A stretch of DNA of 64,000 bases from Lachnospiraceae bacterium (lineage in GTDB: Bacteria; Bacillota; Clostridia; Lachnospirales; Lachnospiraceae): positions 58,451-122,450 of the forward strand of contig JAHZFJ010000009.1 in NCBI GenBank assembly GCA_019421365.1, read 5' to 3'. Made by a program: the position numbers and the translations under genes. Positions 23,161-31,985 of this stretch are shown in pieces. A model generated the notes under the pieces. That model searched no databases. It was given only the letters and a program-made list of their open reading frames with translations, and was not told the origin of the DNA. The stretch's first letter is position 1, and the number at the start of each line of letters is the position of its first letter.

Positions 23161-24504
23161 ATGCAGAGTTTTAATCCTTTTGAAGAACGACCTTTACCAA
23201 TTGAGAAAACCTATATGGATTGGAATGCCATGTATCCATGTCCATATAATAAAGAGACTGTTGATCCATATACGAAATGTCGTATCGTATTAATGAATGG
23301 TACTGAATTTGAAGCACAATGGTTTTCACGTAATTTTTCAAGGCATTGTACTGACAATGACTTAAGACGTGATCTTGCATCACTAAGAAGAGTTGAGCAA
23401 CAACAGCAAAAACGAATTAGTTGTTTAAAGCCCAAAGATGAATCTATACTTGAACATACAATAACATATGAACAACTCGCAGTTGATCTGACCTCAGTCC
23501 TAGCAAAACAAGAACCAGATTGTAACGTTAGAAATGCTCTTAATTTTGCATTATTAGAAGATTTCGACCATCTCTATCGCTATTCTAACCTTCTTGATTA
23601 TGAGTATGGTATCTGTCCTAAGAAATTGGTAGGTGGTTATACAGAAATAACACCTGCACGTCCTACCATATCAGAACATCGTGATCCAGTGGATAGTATA
23701 TTCCAATATGTATGCAATGACAAGGCAAACATACTTACCAAACTAAATATCGGCATCATTACTGCAGCCGAGCAGCAGACTATGAATTATTATATGAATG
23801 TTGCTGCTTTATATGATAAATCAGATTTTGGACGTAGACTTTACCAAGAAATTGGCATGATCGAAGAGGAACATGTTAGCCAATATGAAAGTTTAAAAGA
23901 TACTACTACAACATGGCTCGAGGACCTGTTACTACACGAATACACAGAGTGTTATCTTTATTATTCATGCATGCAAACAGAATGTGACAAACGTATTCGT
24001 TGTATTTGGGAAGAATGTTTACTTCAAGAAATTGCACATCTTCATAAAGCAAAAGAATTATTATGGAAATATGAATGTAAGGAATGGCAGCAGGTAATTC
24101 CTTGTGGAAACTTCCCTGAACTTTTATGCTTACGTCCGAACATTGATTATGTTCGCGCAGTCATTGATTCATCTACGGGTAATACGCAAAGGATGGAATG
24201 TGTAGTTCCACTATGCGAATTATCACCAGATGATCCATTTTTCTGTTATCAAAACATAGTAAATAATAATGTTAATAGCGTTGCCAGTCATAGAGTCATC
24301 GAAAGATATATCAAATGCAAAGGTCATGACTATCGTTTCGAAACAGCTCCTAATCCATTATGGGAACTTCAAAATCGTCGTTGTGATAACACGACTCTTG
24401 CGCGCATTCCTTCCAAAACACCAGTTGACACGCAAGTATGTGGTACTACTGAAGGACAATGTGGTTGTAAAGTGAATACAGAAGATGGAACTGTTTGGTT
24501 TTAA
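23161..24504 (+). CDS. Cys-rich ferritin-like diiron protein
   Basis: 447 residues with no recognised name. A four-helix region at about 120-300 carries the ferritin-like ligand set: E133 (ALLED), E235-x-x-H238 (MIEEEH), E260 (LLLHEY) and E290-x-x-H293 (LQEIAH). Before it, residues 15-100 are a conserved-looking head with MYPCPYNKETVDPYTKC; after it is a long tail with many cysteines (for example VPLCELSPDDPFFC, VCGTTEGQCGCKV). I count about 20 cysteines, too many for an ordinary ferritin. It may be an oxidoreductase or peroxide/metal-handling protein. It has AGAGG upstream and follows the recombinase by 98 bp on the same strand. Confidence 0.7.
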   Translation: MQSFNPFEERPLPIEKTYMDWNAMYPCPYNKETVDPYTKCRIVLMNGTEFEAQWFSRNFSRHCTDNDLRRDLASLRRVEQQQQKRISCLKPKDESILEHTITYEQLAVDLTSVLAKQEPDCNVRNALNFALLEDFDHLYRYSNLLDYEYGICPKKLVGGYTEITPARPTISEHRDPVDSIFQYVCNDKANILTKLNIGIITAAEQQTMNYYMNVAALYDKSDFGRRLYQEIGMIEEEHVSQYESLKDTTTTWLEDLLLHEYTECYLYYSCMQTECDKRIRCIWEECLLQEIAHLHKAKELLWKYECKEWQQVIPCGNFPELLCLRPNIDYVRAVIDSSTGNTQRMECVVPLCELSPDDPFFCYQNIVNNNVNSVASHRVIERYIKCKGHDYRFETAPNPLWELQNRRCDNTTLARIPSKTPVDTQVCGTTEGQCGCKVNTEDGTVWF

Positions 24505-24522
24505 TTAATTACTCTATTTATC

Positions 24523-24567
24523 GTACCAAACAGATAATGTTAATGAGAAATATTATCTGTTTGGTAC
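24523..24567. terminator. Terminator-like hairpin between convergent genes
   Basis: GTACCAAACAGATAAT pairs with ATTATCTGTTTGGTAC around a 13-nt loop. It lies between the plus-strand diiron gene and the minus-strand GH43 gene. No strong U-run on either side, but the position suits a bidirectional terminator. Confidence 0.6.
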
Positions 24568-24580
24568 ACTTAGCTACTTT

Positions 24581-26098
24581 CTATAATGTATTATCTTTAT
24601 ATTCACATGAAAAATTAGCAAACTCTGCGATGCTTGAAGAATTAGCATCGTATGCATAGAGACCAATCATAACCCCGGTGAATCCACCGGCAACTTCTGA
24701 AGATAGGTATTTCGTAAAGCCAGTTCCTAAACTTCTCTCCTCTCCATTTATTCTAAAACCGAATGTATATGATTCGTTAGTACAATAGACTACAAGTGTT
24801 ACATTCGTATTAGATGTAAGATCAAAGTGTTTTTCAACGCTTTTAATGTTTCCGATATTAAGTCTCTCAATTACTTCATATGTTCCTTTATTATCAAGTT
24901 TTTCACGTATTGCTAAATCATAATGATGACTCTCGTCCATGTACATGGTGATTCCAGCTTCACCACTTATGATACTAACATCACAAGTAATAATTCCGTT
25001 AAAATCTCGCTGTCTTAGACCAACAAATGTTGGGCTATCCACATCGTCTAATGAGATCTTAGTTCCTGTAAGTTTAATATGGTCTTCTGCTAATTGGTAG
25101 TTTTCATAATGTGGTAAACGTAGGTAACACCAATCCTTCTCCCATTCTGTGTTTTCAAATGTATAGAGTCTCTTTTCCTCTTGAATGACATCTTCGGCAA
25201 TATGGTTTGTTTCAAACGTCTGTGTTGTCGTACCATGATCCCCTGCAATGAACCAACCATCTTCACCAAATGTTACAGGGGTTAAGAATACCTCGCGTCC
25301 AAGGTGATGATAGGTTGCCCATCTGCCAATTTGTCGAAAACCAAGATGAATAATCCACCAGTTACCATTATCATCTTCTATCAGATCCCCATGCCCTACA
25401 CCTTGAATTTCATAACCACCAAGATTACGGTTCGTAAGAACTGGATTACCTGGATAGGATTCGAATGGACCATATAGTGAATCACCCTTAGCGTAAGTGA
25501 CCATGTGTCCGAATTCGGTACCGCCCTCTGCAGCTAATAGATAATATTGATTATTGATTTTATACAAATGAGGGCCTTCGAGATAACGTCCTCCAGTTCC
25601 TTGCCAAATAGTTTTACTAGGTGTAAGTTTTTTCCCTGTCGCGATATCAATCTCACATTGAACGATTCCACTCACTCCATAGTCATCGCTGCCATTACTC
25701 ATAAAATATGTTTTATCATTCTCAAAATATAAAGAAGGATCAATACCACCTTGATCAACATTGATTGGCTCTGACCATTCTCCGTTAATATCATCAGTCC
25801 ATACATAGAAATTCTGATGGGTTGTATCGTTTGTAGTTGTCATATAGAAACGACCATTATTATAACGGATTGATGGGGCAAATACACCGCCAGAACTATT
25901 TACTTTATCCAAAGCAATTTGACTTTTTCGCGTTAAACAATGTCCTATTTGTTCCCAGTTTATCAAATCAGTACTTTTAAATAAAGGTACTCCAGGAAAG
26001 TATTGCATGGAACTACAAACCATATAATAGGTATCACCAACCTTGCATACACTTGGATCTGGATAGAACCCTTTGATTATCGGATTTTGGTATATCAT
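24581..26098 (-). CDS. Glycoside hydrolase family 43 (beta-xylosidase/arabinofuranosidase)
   Basis: 505 residues, no signal peptide, so intracellular. The five-bladed propeller opens NPIIKGFYPDPSVCKVGDTY (catalytic base Asp in the YPDPS motif), with GIDPSLYF (pKa-tuning Asp) and EGPHLYKI (general acid Glu). The C-terminal about 190 residues form a beta-sandwich like the extra domain of GH43 xylosidases. It probably trims xylo- or arabino-oligosaccharides imported from plant cell wall. Divergent from an AraC regulator 151 bp away that likely controls it. AGGAGGA precedes ATG. Confidence 0.93.
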   Translation of the reverse strand: MIYQNPIIKGFYPDPSVCKVGDTYYMVCSSMQYFPGVPLFKSTDLINWEQIGHCLTRKSQIALDKVNSSGGVFAPSIRYNNGRFYMTTTNDTTHQNFYVWTDDINGEWSEPINVDQGGIDPSLYFENDKTYFMSNGSDDYGVSGIVQCEIDIATGKKLTPSKTIWQGTGGRYLEGPHLYKINNQYYLLAAEGGTEFGHMVTYAKGDSLYGPFESYPGNPVLTNRNLGGYEIQGVGHGDLIEDDNGNWWIIHLGFRQIGRWATYHHLGREVFLTPVTFGEDGWFIAGDHGTTTQTFETNHIAEDVIQEEKRLYTFENTEWEKDWCYLRLPHYENYQLAEDHIKLTGTKISLDDVDSPTFVGLRQRDFNGIITCDVSIISGEAGITMYMDESHHYDLAIREKLDNKGTYEVIERLNIGNIKSVEKHFDLTSNTNVTLVVYCTNESYTFGFRINGEERSLGTGFTKYLSSEVAGGFTGVMIGLYAYDANSSSIAEFANFSCEYKDNTL

Positions 26099-26136
26099 TT
26101 TAACTTCCTCCTATTTTGAAACGTTTTTTCTCTGTC

Positions 26137-26165
26137 TTGACTTCGTATTTTGCTAGCACTATACT
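26137..26165 (+). promoter_or_regulatory. Promoter of the AraC regulator
   Basis: TTGACT (26137-26142), a 17-bp spacer and TATACT (26160-26165). The -10 box overlaps a dyad (CACTATAC...TATAGTG, about 26157-26182) that lies in the GH43/AraC divergent intergenic region and could be the AraC-type operator. Confidence 0.6.
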
Positions 26166-26249
26166 GTATATAGTGTAGCACTATTATATTAACGGAAACT
26201 ATAAGTATTCAGTCAGAACATAGCACAAAAAAGACATGGAGAAAGCATT

Positions 26250-27107
26250 ATGTATGAGATGAAATTAGAGTTTTTTGCAATGGATAGAAATTTCCCTTTC
26301 TTTATACAATACGGACATCATTCAGGTGATTTCTTTATGCATGTTCATAAGGATTTTACGGAGCTTGTCATTATAATGGAAGGAACTGCGATTCATGTTG
26401 TAGGAGAAGAATCCTATGAAATCAAGAAAGGTGATATATTTGTAATAGGGAATAATACAGCACACGGTTTTAAGGACTCAAAAAATTTTCGTTTATGTAA
26501 TATTATGTTTCGTCCAGAACTTATGTTTTCAGAAGATTTTGATATAAAAAAATCAAAAGGATTTCATGCATTGTTTGTTCTTGAGCCTTATATCACAAAA
26601 GAATTTGTATTTCAGAGTAAATTAAGATTAAACTTTACAGAGTATGAAATAGTTAGTGCAATGATTGATGAGATGATGTATGAATATAAAGTACGATTAG
26701 ATGGATGGCAAGAGATGCTTAATTCTTGCTTTATGCGCTTGATTATCTATCTCTCAAGGACATATAAATTACCAGATAAGACAGATGCTCATGATTTAAT
26801 CTACATAGCAAACGCAGTATCTTACATAGAGAATCATTTCATTGAACCAATTACAGTTAAACAACTAGCAGAGATGGCATACCTTTCAGATAGACATTTC
26901 ACCAGAGTATTTAGTAGTACCTATAATATCTCCCCTATGCAATATGTTATCAAACTAAGACTGCATTATGCTAGTCTGCTATTGAAGAATACAACCTTAT
27001 CGATTACTGATATCTCTGTTCAAAGTGGTTTTAATGATAGTAATTATTTTGCTAGACAGTTTAAAAAGTATTATAATTGCTCACCAAGTGTGTATAGAGA
27101 GATGTAA
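26250..27107 (+). CDS. AraC-family regulator with N-terminal cupin
   Basis: 285 residues. N-terminal AraC_binding cupin (about 15-150: 'HSGDFFMHVHKDFTELVIIM', 'YEIKKGDIFVIGNN') and C-terminal double HTH (about 185-285: ITVKQLAEMAYLSDRHFTRV, 'SITDISVQSGFNDSNYFARQ', ending FKKYYNCSPSVYR). The type is common for sugar-oligosaccharide control. It is divergent from the GH43 gene, which is probably its target. GGAGAAAG precedes the start. Confidence 0.92.
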   Translation: MYEMKLEFFAMDRNFPFFIQYGHHSGDFFMHVHKDFTELVIIMEGTAIHVVGEESYEIKKGDIFVIGNNTAHGFKDSKNFRLCNIMFRPELMFSEDFDIKKSKGFHALFVLEPYITKEFVFQSKLRLNFTEYEIVSAMIDEMMYEYKVRLDGWQEMLNSCFMRLIIYLSRTYKLPDKTDAHDLIYIANAVSYIENHFIEPITVKQLAEMAYLSDRHFTRVFSSTYNISPMQYVIKLRLHYASLLLKNTTLSITDISVQSGFNDSNYFARQFKKYYNCSPSVYREM

Positions 27108-27179
27108 GAACGTAATTGAGAGAAATATCACGGTTTGAAATTTACTACTGAAAAAAAGCATAATACTGAGTTAAGTAAC

Positions 27180-27209
27180 TTTATAATAGCAATAAAGCTA
27201 TTATAAAGT
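27180..27209 (+). terminator. Hairpin after the AraC gene
   Basis: CTTTATAATAGC-AATAAA-GCTATTATAAAG: a perfect 12-bp stem 73 bp after the stop codon, with only a loose T-rich tail. Confidence 0.55.
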
Positions 27210-27301
27210 GGATTTTTATCTAAATATTTGAATATCCATAATTATATGGTATATAATTAGATAAATATTAAATAGAATTAACATTACAAGGAGGAATTAG
27301 T

Positions 27302-27679
27302 TTGAGTTTAAAAAATTACTTTAAAGAAATTAGAGATGCATATGTAATTAACCAAGTGACTAACATTAAGTTACCTCATTTTGAAAAATCACCTATTGTT
27401 AGAAAAAGATTAGTATTTTCTGGAAGAGTTCAAAATGTAGGCTTTCGATTAGAAACCTATGAATTATCTAAAAAGTTGAATTTAACTGGCTGGGTTAAAA
27501 ACAACCTAGATAAAAATGTTGAGGCTGAAATACAAGGAGAAGAAGAAAAAATTAATTTCCTTATTAACTATATGAAATCACTAAAAAGAGCATCTGTCCA
27601 TAATGTAGTGATTAATGAACTACCTTTATTAAAACATGAAACAGATTTTGTGGTTATAAAGGAAACAGCGTCAATTTAG
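27302..27679 (+). CDS. Acylphosphatase with N-terminal extension
   Basis: 125 residues. The acylphosphatase domain begins at about 35: KRLVFSGRVQNVGFRLETYE contains the catalytic Arg (VGFR), and GWVKNNLDKNVEAEIQGEEE has the catalytic Asn region. The usual length is about 90, so 30-35 extra basic residues precede the domain (MSLKNYFKEIRDAYVINQVT). The start is TTG 27302 behind AAGGAGGAA. The enzyme hydrolyses acyl phosphates. Its end overlaps the convergent DUF3878-like gene by 4 bp. Confidence 0.88.
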   Translation: MSLKNYFKEIRDAYVINQVTNIKLPHFEKSPIVRKRLVFSGRVQNVGFRLETYELSKKLNLTGWVKNNLDKNVEAEIQGEEEKINFLINYMKSLKRASVHNVVINELPLLKHETDFVVIKETASI

Positions 27680-28713
27680 TTTAATAACGAACATTCCTGT
27701 AATCTTAAATCAAATTCGCTTTTCAGTGTTTCAAAATCACTACCTTTTAATACAATGGAATGTATTTGAACTTGACGAAATATCCAATTCCTTTTCCATC
27801 TAAGCAAGTGAAATGTGTAGGTAAACTCATCTCCTACACTAAAAGGTTGCTCTTCTAAACAAGTAATATTAGTATGATGGAGCAAGGTTTCCTTTAATTT
27901 TTTACGGCAATTTGCAATCAGCTGATCTTCTATCTCTCCAAAACTTCTTTCTATATATTTCAATGATGCTTGATCAATCTTATTAATAAGCAGATCAATT
28001 ACTCTTTTGTGTGAAACAGTTTTTAACATCATTTTCAATATCCACTCAGACCATTCTGATTGTCGATTCTGATATCTGATAAGCCATTTTTCCATAGAAT
28101 AATCATTAGCTTCTCTTGCTAATCGCAAGAAAGCTTCTATTCCTTGATCTGAAGATTGAAATGATTCTTCCTTTTCCCACGAAACACAAATGTAGTTTCG
28201 CAAAGGAGCGAATTCATAAAATGATAATAGTTCAAGTTCTTCTTGATTACACACCTCTTCGCCTAGAAACTGATATTTATCCTGCATAATACCTAATCGG
28301 TAATTAATCTGTCTTAGGTATTCATCATTCTTAACCCAGAAATGACCAATATTATGGTATTGATAAAGATTGTTTTCAAGTCGTAATCTAGAAAAACGAA
28401 TGGTAAAGGAATTACGTCCGCCTTGTCTTACAGCAAGAATATAATTTTCGTTGATTTTATCAAGTCTTCCTTGAACCATCTCATCATTCTCTTTCTCGAA
28501 CTCCCCTATCATTACAGCATCCTCAAATACAAGAAAACTCTCAATTGCATCGTTCATCATATACACAACGTAATACTGTGTTTCATCCATCTTCTCCATT
28601 AGTTCAAAAACATTTTCTTTAAAAATCTGTGCTAGATACACAAATTCCTCAGGGCAGTCTTTTGTTAACCCAGGCAAAAACTCTTCATATTTCTTCAAAT
28701 CTTCAATTTTCAT
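27676..28713 (-). CDS. DUF3878-like protein, unknown function
   Basis: 345 residues, soluble, acidic-helical. N-terminus 'KKYEEFLPGLTKDCPEEFVY', centre 'RLGIMQDKYQFLGEEVCNQE' and 'LELLSFYEFAPLRNYI', C-terminus 'TFHLLRWKRNWIFRQVQIHS'. I associate this with the lachnospiraceal DUF3878 family from memory, unverified. No catalytic motif seen. The lipoprotein gene 28752-29339 lies directly upstream in the same direction (38 bp). Confidence 0.65.
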   Translation of the reverse strand: MKIEDLKKYEEFLPGLTKDCPEEFVYLAQIFKENVFELMEKMDETQYYVVYMMNDAIESFLVFEDAVMIGEFEKENDEMVQGRLDKINENYILAVRQGGRNSFTIRFSRLRLENNLYQYHNIGHFWVKNDEYLRQINYRLGIMQDKYQFLGEEVCNQEELELLSFYEFAPLRNYICVSWEKEESFQSSDQGIEAFLRLAREANDYSMEKWLIRYQNRQSEWSEWILKMMLKTVSHKRVIDLLINKIDQASLKYIERSFGEIEDQLIANCRKKLKETLLHHTNITCLEEQPFSVGDEFTYTFHLLRWKRNWIFRQVQIHSIVLKGSDFETLKSEFDLRLQECSLLN

Positions 28714-28751
28714 ATGGTCCTTTTCCTTAATCTTAAAGTATCAATCTCCTA

Positions 28752-29339
28752 TTATTCAGTAGTATCTGTAGAAAAACATACCGTTACCGCAATAACTAAA
28801 TCATTATCCTTTAAATGCTCTGGCTTAAAGTAACTTGATGTATCGTAACCCACTATACTGTTGGAATCTGTATAGACTTTTAAGAGTAATGGAATCTCTT
28901 TGTCAGGTTCAATAGAGGATTCTGATAACCAAGAGGTAGAGTGCATATAATTCATAGGTTGATTCAATAACTCGGTTAAATCCGGCTTAATAGTAGATAT
29001 TCCAGTAGATCCTGACTCAATAGAGATTTGTAATTCATCATCAATTGTAATTCCTATTCTACCAGACGAAGCTTTAATATCATTTGACATTGCACCTTGA
29101 TCTTCCCATTTCAAATCTTCATTTATAGTATGACTAGTAATAGTCATGGACTTCACTGTATTATCTAACGCATAATCAAAAACCTTACTATCATTTGGGA
29201 CATTCAATAATTTAATTATAGATTCTTCATTTTCACTTAACGTAGTAGCGGAAATGGTCATCATCTTATTGCCTTTATCACATGCCACTAATGTTAATAA
29301 TGCTATAATAATTAATAATAGACTGATACTTTTCTTCAT
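28752..29339 (-). CDS. Lipoprotein, unknown function
   Basis: About 195 residues from ATG 29339 (MKKSISLLLIIIALLTLVAC): AGGAG is 8 bp upstream of this ATG, and the frame's earlier start is not supported. A lipoprotein signal peptide with LVAC at the cleavage site puts it on the outside of the membrane, anchored at Cys20. The mature part is acidic, without recognised domains. Downstream is the DUF3878-like gene. Confidence 0.75.
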   Translation of the reverse strand: MKKSISLLLIIIALLTLVACDKGNKMMTISATTLSENEESIIKLLNVPNDSKVFDYALDNTVKSMTITSHTINEDLKWEDQGAMSNDIKASSGRIGITIDDELQISIESGSTGISTIKPDLTELLNQPMNYMHSTSWLSESSIEPDKEIPLLLKVYTDSNSIVGYDTSSYFKPEHLKDNDLVIAVTVCFSTDTTE

Positions 29340-29513
29340 CTGCATATCTCCTATTTGTTTTCCTGCCAAATATATGGCATAGAGTTTAAGGTGTAACAAT
29401 AAGTTACTTTAATTAAAAAAAATCGTTGATGCAGTCTGGATAGGAGAATTTATGGTTAATTCAAACACCTCCCTTACAGCCTATAATCATATAAATCGTC
29501 TATCTAGAGTATC

Positions 29514-30722
29514 CTAAAAATAATCAGAAAAATACGGCGATTGCTGCTCAATGGCATCTTCTAGCATATCAACAGTTTCAGCACTACACTCAATACGACC
29601 AATCCTATAGAGGTAATCAGGACGTTTGTATCCTAATAACATGGTAGTCATAGTTTGGATATTGATTGAATCATTTGTTTTTTCCGTAGTATGAGTAACA
29701 GTTCCTTTGCCATCTTTAGAGATATTCAATGTAAAAGTACCTTGATTCCATGCAAGTAGGGGATCATTTAATGTGAATGTCCATTTACGTTCTATTGTAT
29801 CAGGTTTAAATGGATATTGCTCAATGAATTTCTCAAAGTCAACTATTCTAGCCATAAAGTAAGGAGCGATGGTTTCTTTAATATCACCATCTTCTAATAG
29901 GAAAGATAAAGGCTCATCTGTAAATGTATTTCCAATTACTTTGTTGATCATCGAAAAATGAGCCCCAACAAAGTTCCATAAACCAACTCGAGCATCTTCA
30001 TTAATAAAAATCATATCTTTAATATGGAACACGTCATCAGATATCCAATAGATTACATAGCCATCTGCTTCGCCATCTTCGTTATAATATACAGCAGCCA
30101 TTAAATCATCGGAATCCCATAGCCAATATTCATTCCAAGCTAATACGTCACGAAGTAAAGCACCATGCGTTCTATGAGCGAATCGGTCATAGGCTTCTTT
30201 AACTTGATCGCTATCAGTTGCTACACGACGTACTTCTCCTTTAACCTGACGATTCTTTGGTAATTGGTAGTCTTGTATCTCATATGTTATCTTATCCGAT
30301 ATAATTTCCCAGCCTTTTCTTCTGTAATAAGGAATTGAATATGGATAGAGATAAGAAATATATTGTTTGCGTTCTCTCATATCGTTTAATGTTTGATATA
30401 ATAATTTGTGCATTAGTCCGAGATTGGTGTATTCAGGATACGTTCCAACTCCTGTAAGGCCTCCCATATCATAAGTATGGTTAAATATACGAACTTTCAT
30501 TGGGTATACCGCAACTTGTGAAATCAAGTTATCACCATCGAACCAGCCCAATACATCAGCTTTCTTTAAGGTAGGTGACTTTGCTCGAATCATCTCTTTT
30601 TCTTCCCAACCAATTTGATGTAACTCATTATCCGTAACTTGGAAGACATATCGTAGTAATTGATTGTATTGTTCTAAATATTCTATACCTACATTTTTTA
30701 GTTTTAATCGTTTCTTGTCCAT
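29514..30722 (-). CDS. Eis-like GNAT N-acetyltransferase
   Basis: 402 residues, the length of the Eis/SCP2-fused acetyltransferases. N-terminal GNAT with acetyl-CoA loop 'GVGTYPEYTNLGLMHKLL' at about 90-108 and a tyrosine-rich 'YLYPYSIPYYRRKGWE'; the central part is a second GNAT-like fold, and the last about 100 residues are an SCP2-type domain (TFTLNDPLLAWNQGTFTLNI). Eis enzymes acetylate amines including aminoglycosides; the native substrate here is unknown. GGATT precedes ATG 30722. It follows the AadE-like gene by 32 bp, so the two are probably co-transcribed. Confidence 0.85.
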   Translation of the reverse strand: MDKKRLKLKNVGIEYLEQYNQLLRYVFQVTDNELHQIGWEEKEMIRAKSPTLKKADVLGWFDGDNLISQVAVYPMKVRIFNHTYDMGGLTGVGTYPEYTNLGLMHKLLYQTLNDMRERKQYISYLYPYSIPYYRRKGWEIISDKITYEIQDYQLPKNRQVKGEVRRVATDSDQVKEAYDRFAHRTHGALLRDVLAWNEYWLWDSDDLMAAVYYNEDGEADGYVIYWISDDVFHIKDMIFINEDARVGLWNFVGAHFSMINKVIGNTFTDEPLSFLLEDGDIKETIAPYFMARIVDFEKFIEQYPFKPDTIERKWTFTLNDPLLAWNQGTFTLNISKDGKGTVTHTTEKTNDSINIQTMTTMLLGYKRPDYLYRIGRIECSAETVDMLEDAIEQQSPYFSDYF

Positions 30723-30754
30723 GGTTGAATCCTTTCTTAAACTGTTAATTAAAA

Positions 30755-31642
30755 TTAAAATGTTGGAATTTCTAAAGCTTCTTTTGATAAATTATGAACA
30801 ACTTGCAGAAATTTCATACTAGCATCCACTTCAACTTGGTTATACGTAAATCCCAATGTAGTAGCTATTTCATTAGCCATTTCATTGAATAAATCACACA
30901 TTGTAAATACAGAAACCCACAGATGCTCTATATTGCTATCTGAATAAGTTGCCAAATAACGATTATATATTTCTTGAGTTAGATAACGGTTCATATATTT
31001 ACCTGATTTTCCGATACTGCATGAAAAATCTGTTTCTATTCCGATTTTCCATGATAATAATGTAACTAGATGTGGTCGTATTGTGAAATTTAACATGTCC
31101 ATGACATATGGAAGTTCCTCTCTCCAGAGGCCTTTTGCAACATTGTTTAAACACCACCAAAAGTCATTGCACTCGCATAGAAACTCAATCTCTAATGGCT
31201 TCTTAACATGATAATCAATATCTGAGGATTCTGGCATGACAGGCAATATATGATCTTTATCTAAGAGAATCTTACACAATTTGTCATTTAGTATATCCTT
31301 CTTCGCATAAGGAATGGAGCTTACATGTAAATCTATTCGATTACCATCCTTGAATATGACAAGCCACCCATATGTATCTTCTAAGTGACATTCTAGACCA
31401 CACAAGTAATCCATCATCTCAGGCTTTTGCATATAGAGTGGCTCCCCAAACTTATTAATCCAATCGTCGTCTTCATAAAATTCTTTGGTGTCTGTTACCA
31501 CATATACGATATCATAATCTTGGAATATATCTTTAGGTGCGTTAGTATTGGTTCGTGAGCCATTCATATACACAGCACGTATTCTGTCGTCGTTATTAGC
31601 AATATCTAATATAAGTCTGTACATCTCTGTTTCTGATCGCAT
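30755..31642 (-). CDS. AadE/AadK-type streptomycin 6-adenylyltransferase-like protein
   Basis: 295 residues, right for the ANT(6) family. Nucleotidyltransferase signature NGSRTNTNAP with the paired Asp of 'DYDIVYVV', and a third acidic residue in 'GNRIDLHVSS'; the helical C-terminal domain has 'FWWCLNNVAKGLWREELPYV'. It may adenylate streptomycin or be a chromosomal relative with another acceptor. AGGAGGA before ATG. Followed by an Eis-type acetyltransferase. Confidence 0.88.
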   Translation of the reverse strand: MRSETEMYRLILDIANNDDRIRAVYMNGSRTNTNAPKDIFQDYDIVYVVTDTKEFYEDDDWINKFGEPLYMQKPEMMDYLCGLECHLEDTYGWLVIFKDGNRIDLHVSSIPYAKKDILNDKLCKILLDKDHILPVMPESSDIDYHVKKPLEIEFLCECNDFWWCLNNVAKGLWREELPYVMDMLNFTIRPHLVTLLSWKIGIETDFSCSIGKSGKYMNRYLTQEIYNRYLATYSDSNIEHLWVSVFTMCDLFNEMANEIATTLGFTYNQVEVDASMKFLQVVHNLSKEALEIPTF

Positions 31643-31745
31643 GATAGTTCCTCCTATAAAACAACATGACGTAAGCAGCCCTCTTTAACTTCCAGAGGAT
31701 ATGCTAGTCCCTAATTGGACAGAAATCTTACCTTTAATTTGGGTA

Positions 31746-31770
31746 CAAAAAAACTTGCCTAAAAGCAAGT
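31746..31770 (-). terminator. Terminator or attenuator upstream of the AadE-like gene
   Basis: ACTTGCTTTTAGGCAAGT followed by TTTTTTT on the minus strand. It lies 104 bp before the AadE start, so it ends transcripts from upstream or attenuates aadE. The rest of the 31643-31985 gap holds the short 17-bp repeat array and AT-rich spacer. Confidence 0.75.
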
Positions 31771-31939
31771 CCTGATTGTACAGTATTTACAAAAGGTATT
31801 GATTACAAGCAAACTGAAGCTTTTTCTCCAAACTATTATACTATCCTTATACTAATTGGTCAAATATAATCTAAATATTTTAGAAAATCTTACAATCCAA
31901 GCCCTATCGATATATTTTTTTACTTTATAACTACTAACA

Positions 31940-31981
31940 TTAATGACCAGAGGGTCATGATGACTAACTGGTCATGCTTAT
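31940..31981. repeat. Second 17-bp iteron-like array (short)
   Basis: About 2.5 units of the same repeat as at 15502-15617: TAATGACCAGA, GGGTCATGATGACTAAC, TGGTCATGCTTATTATA. Like the first, it lies just past the stop codon of a minus-strand gene. Confidence 0.7.
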
Positions 31982-31985
31982 TATA

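Noticed and set aside
26115..26130. cre-like site (TTGAAACGTTTTTTC) before the GH43 gene
   Set aside because: Lacks the spacing of a CcpA site (TGNAANCGNWNNCA); only a partial match.
29514..31642. Acquired antibiotic-resistance island
   Set aside because: No insertion sequence, integron or plasmid gene nearby; base composition looks like the surroundings.
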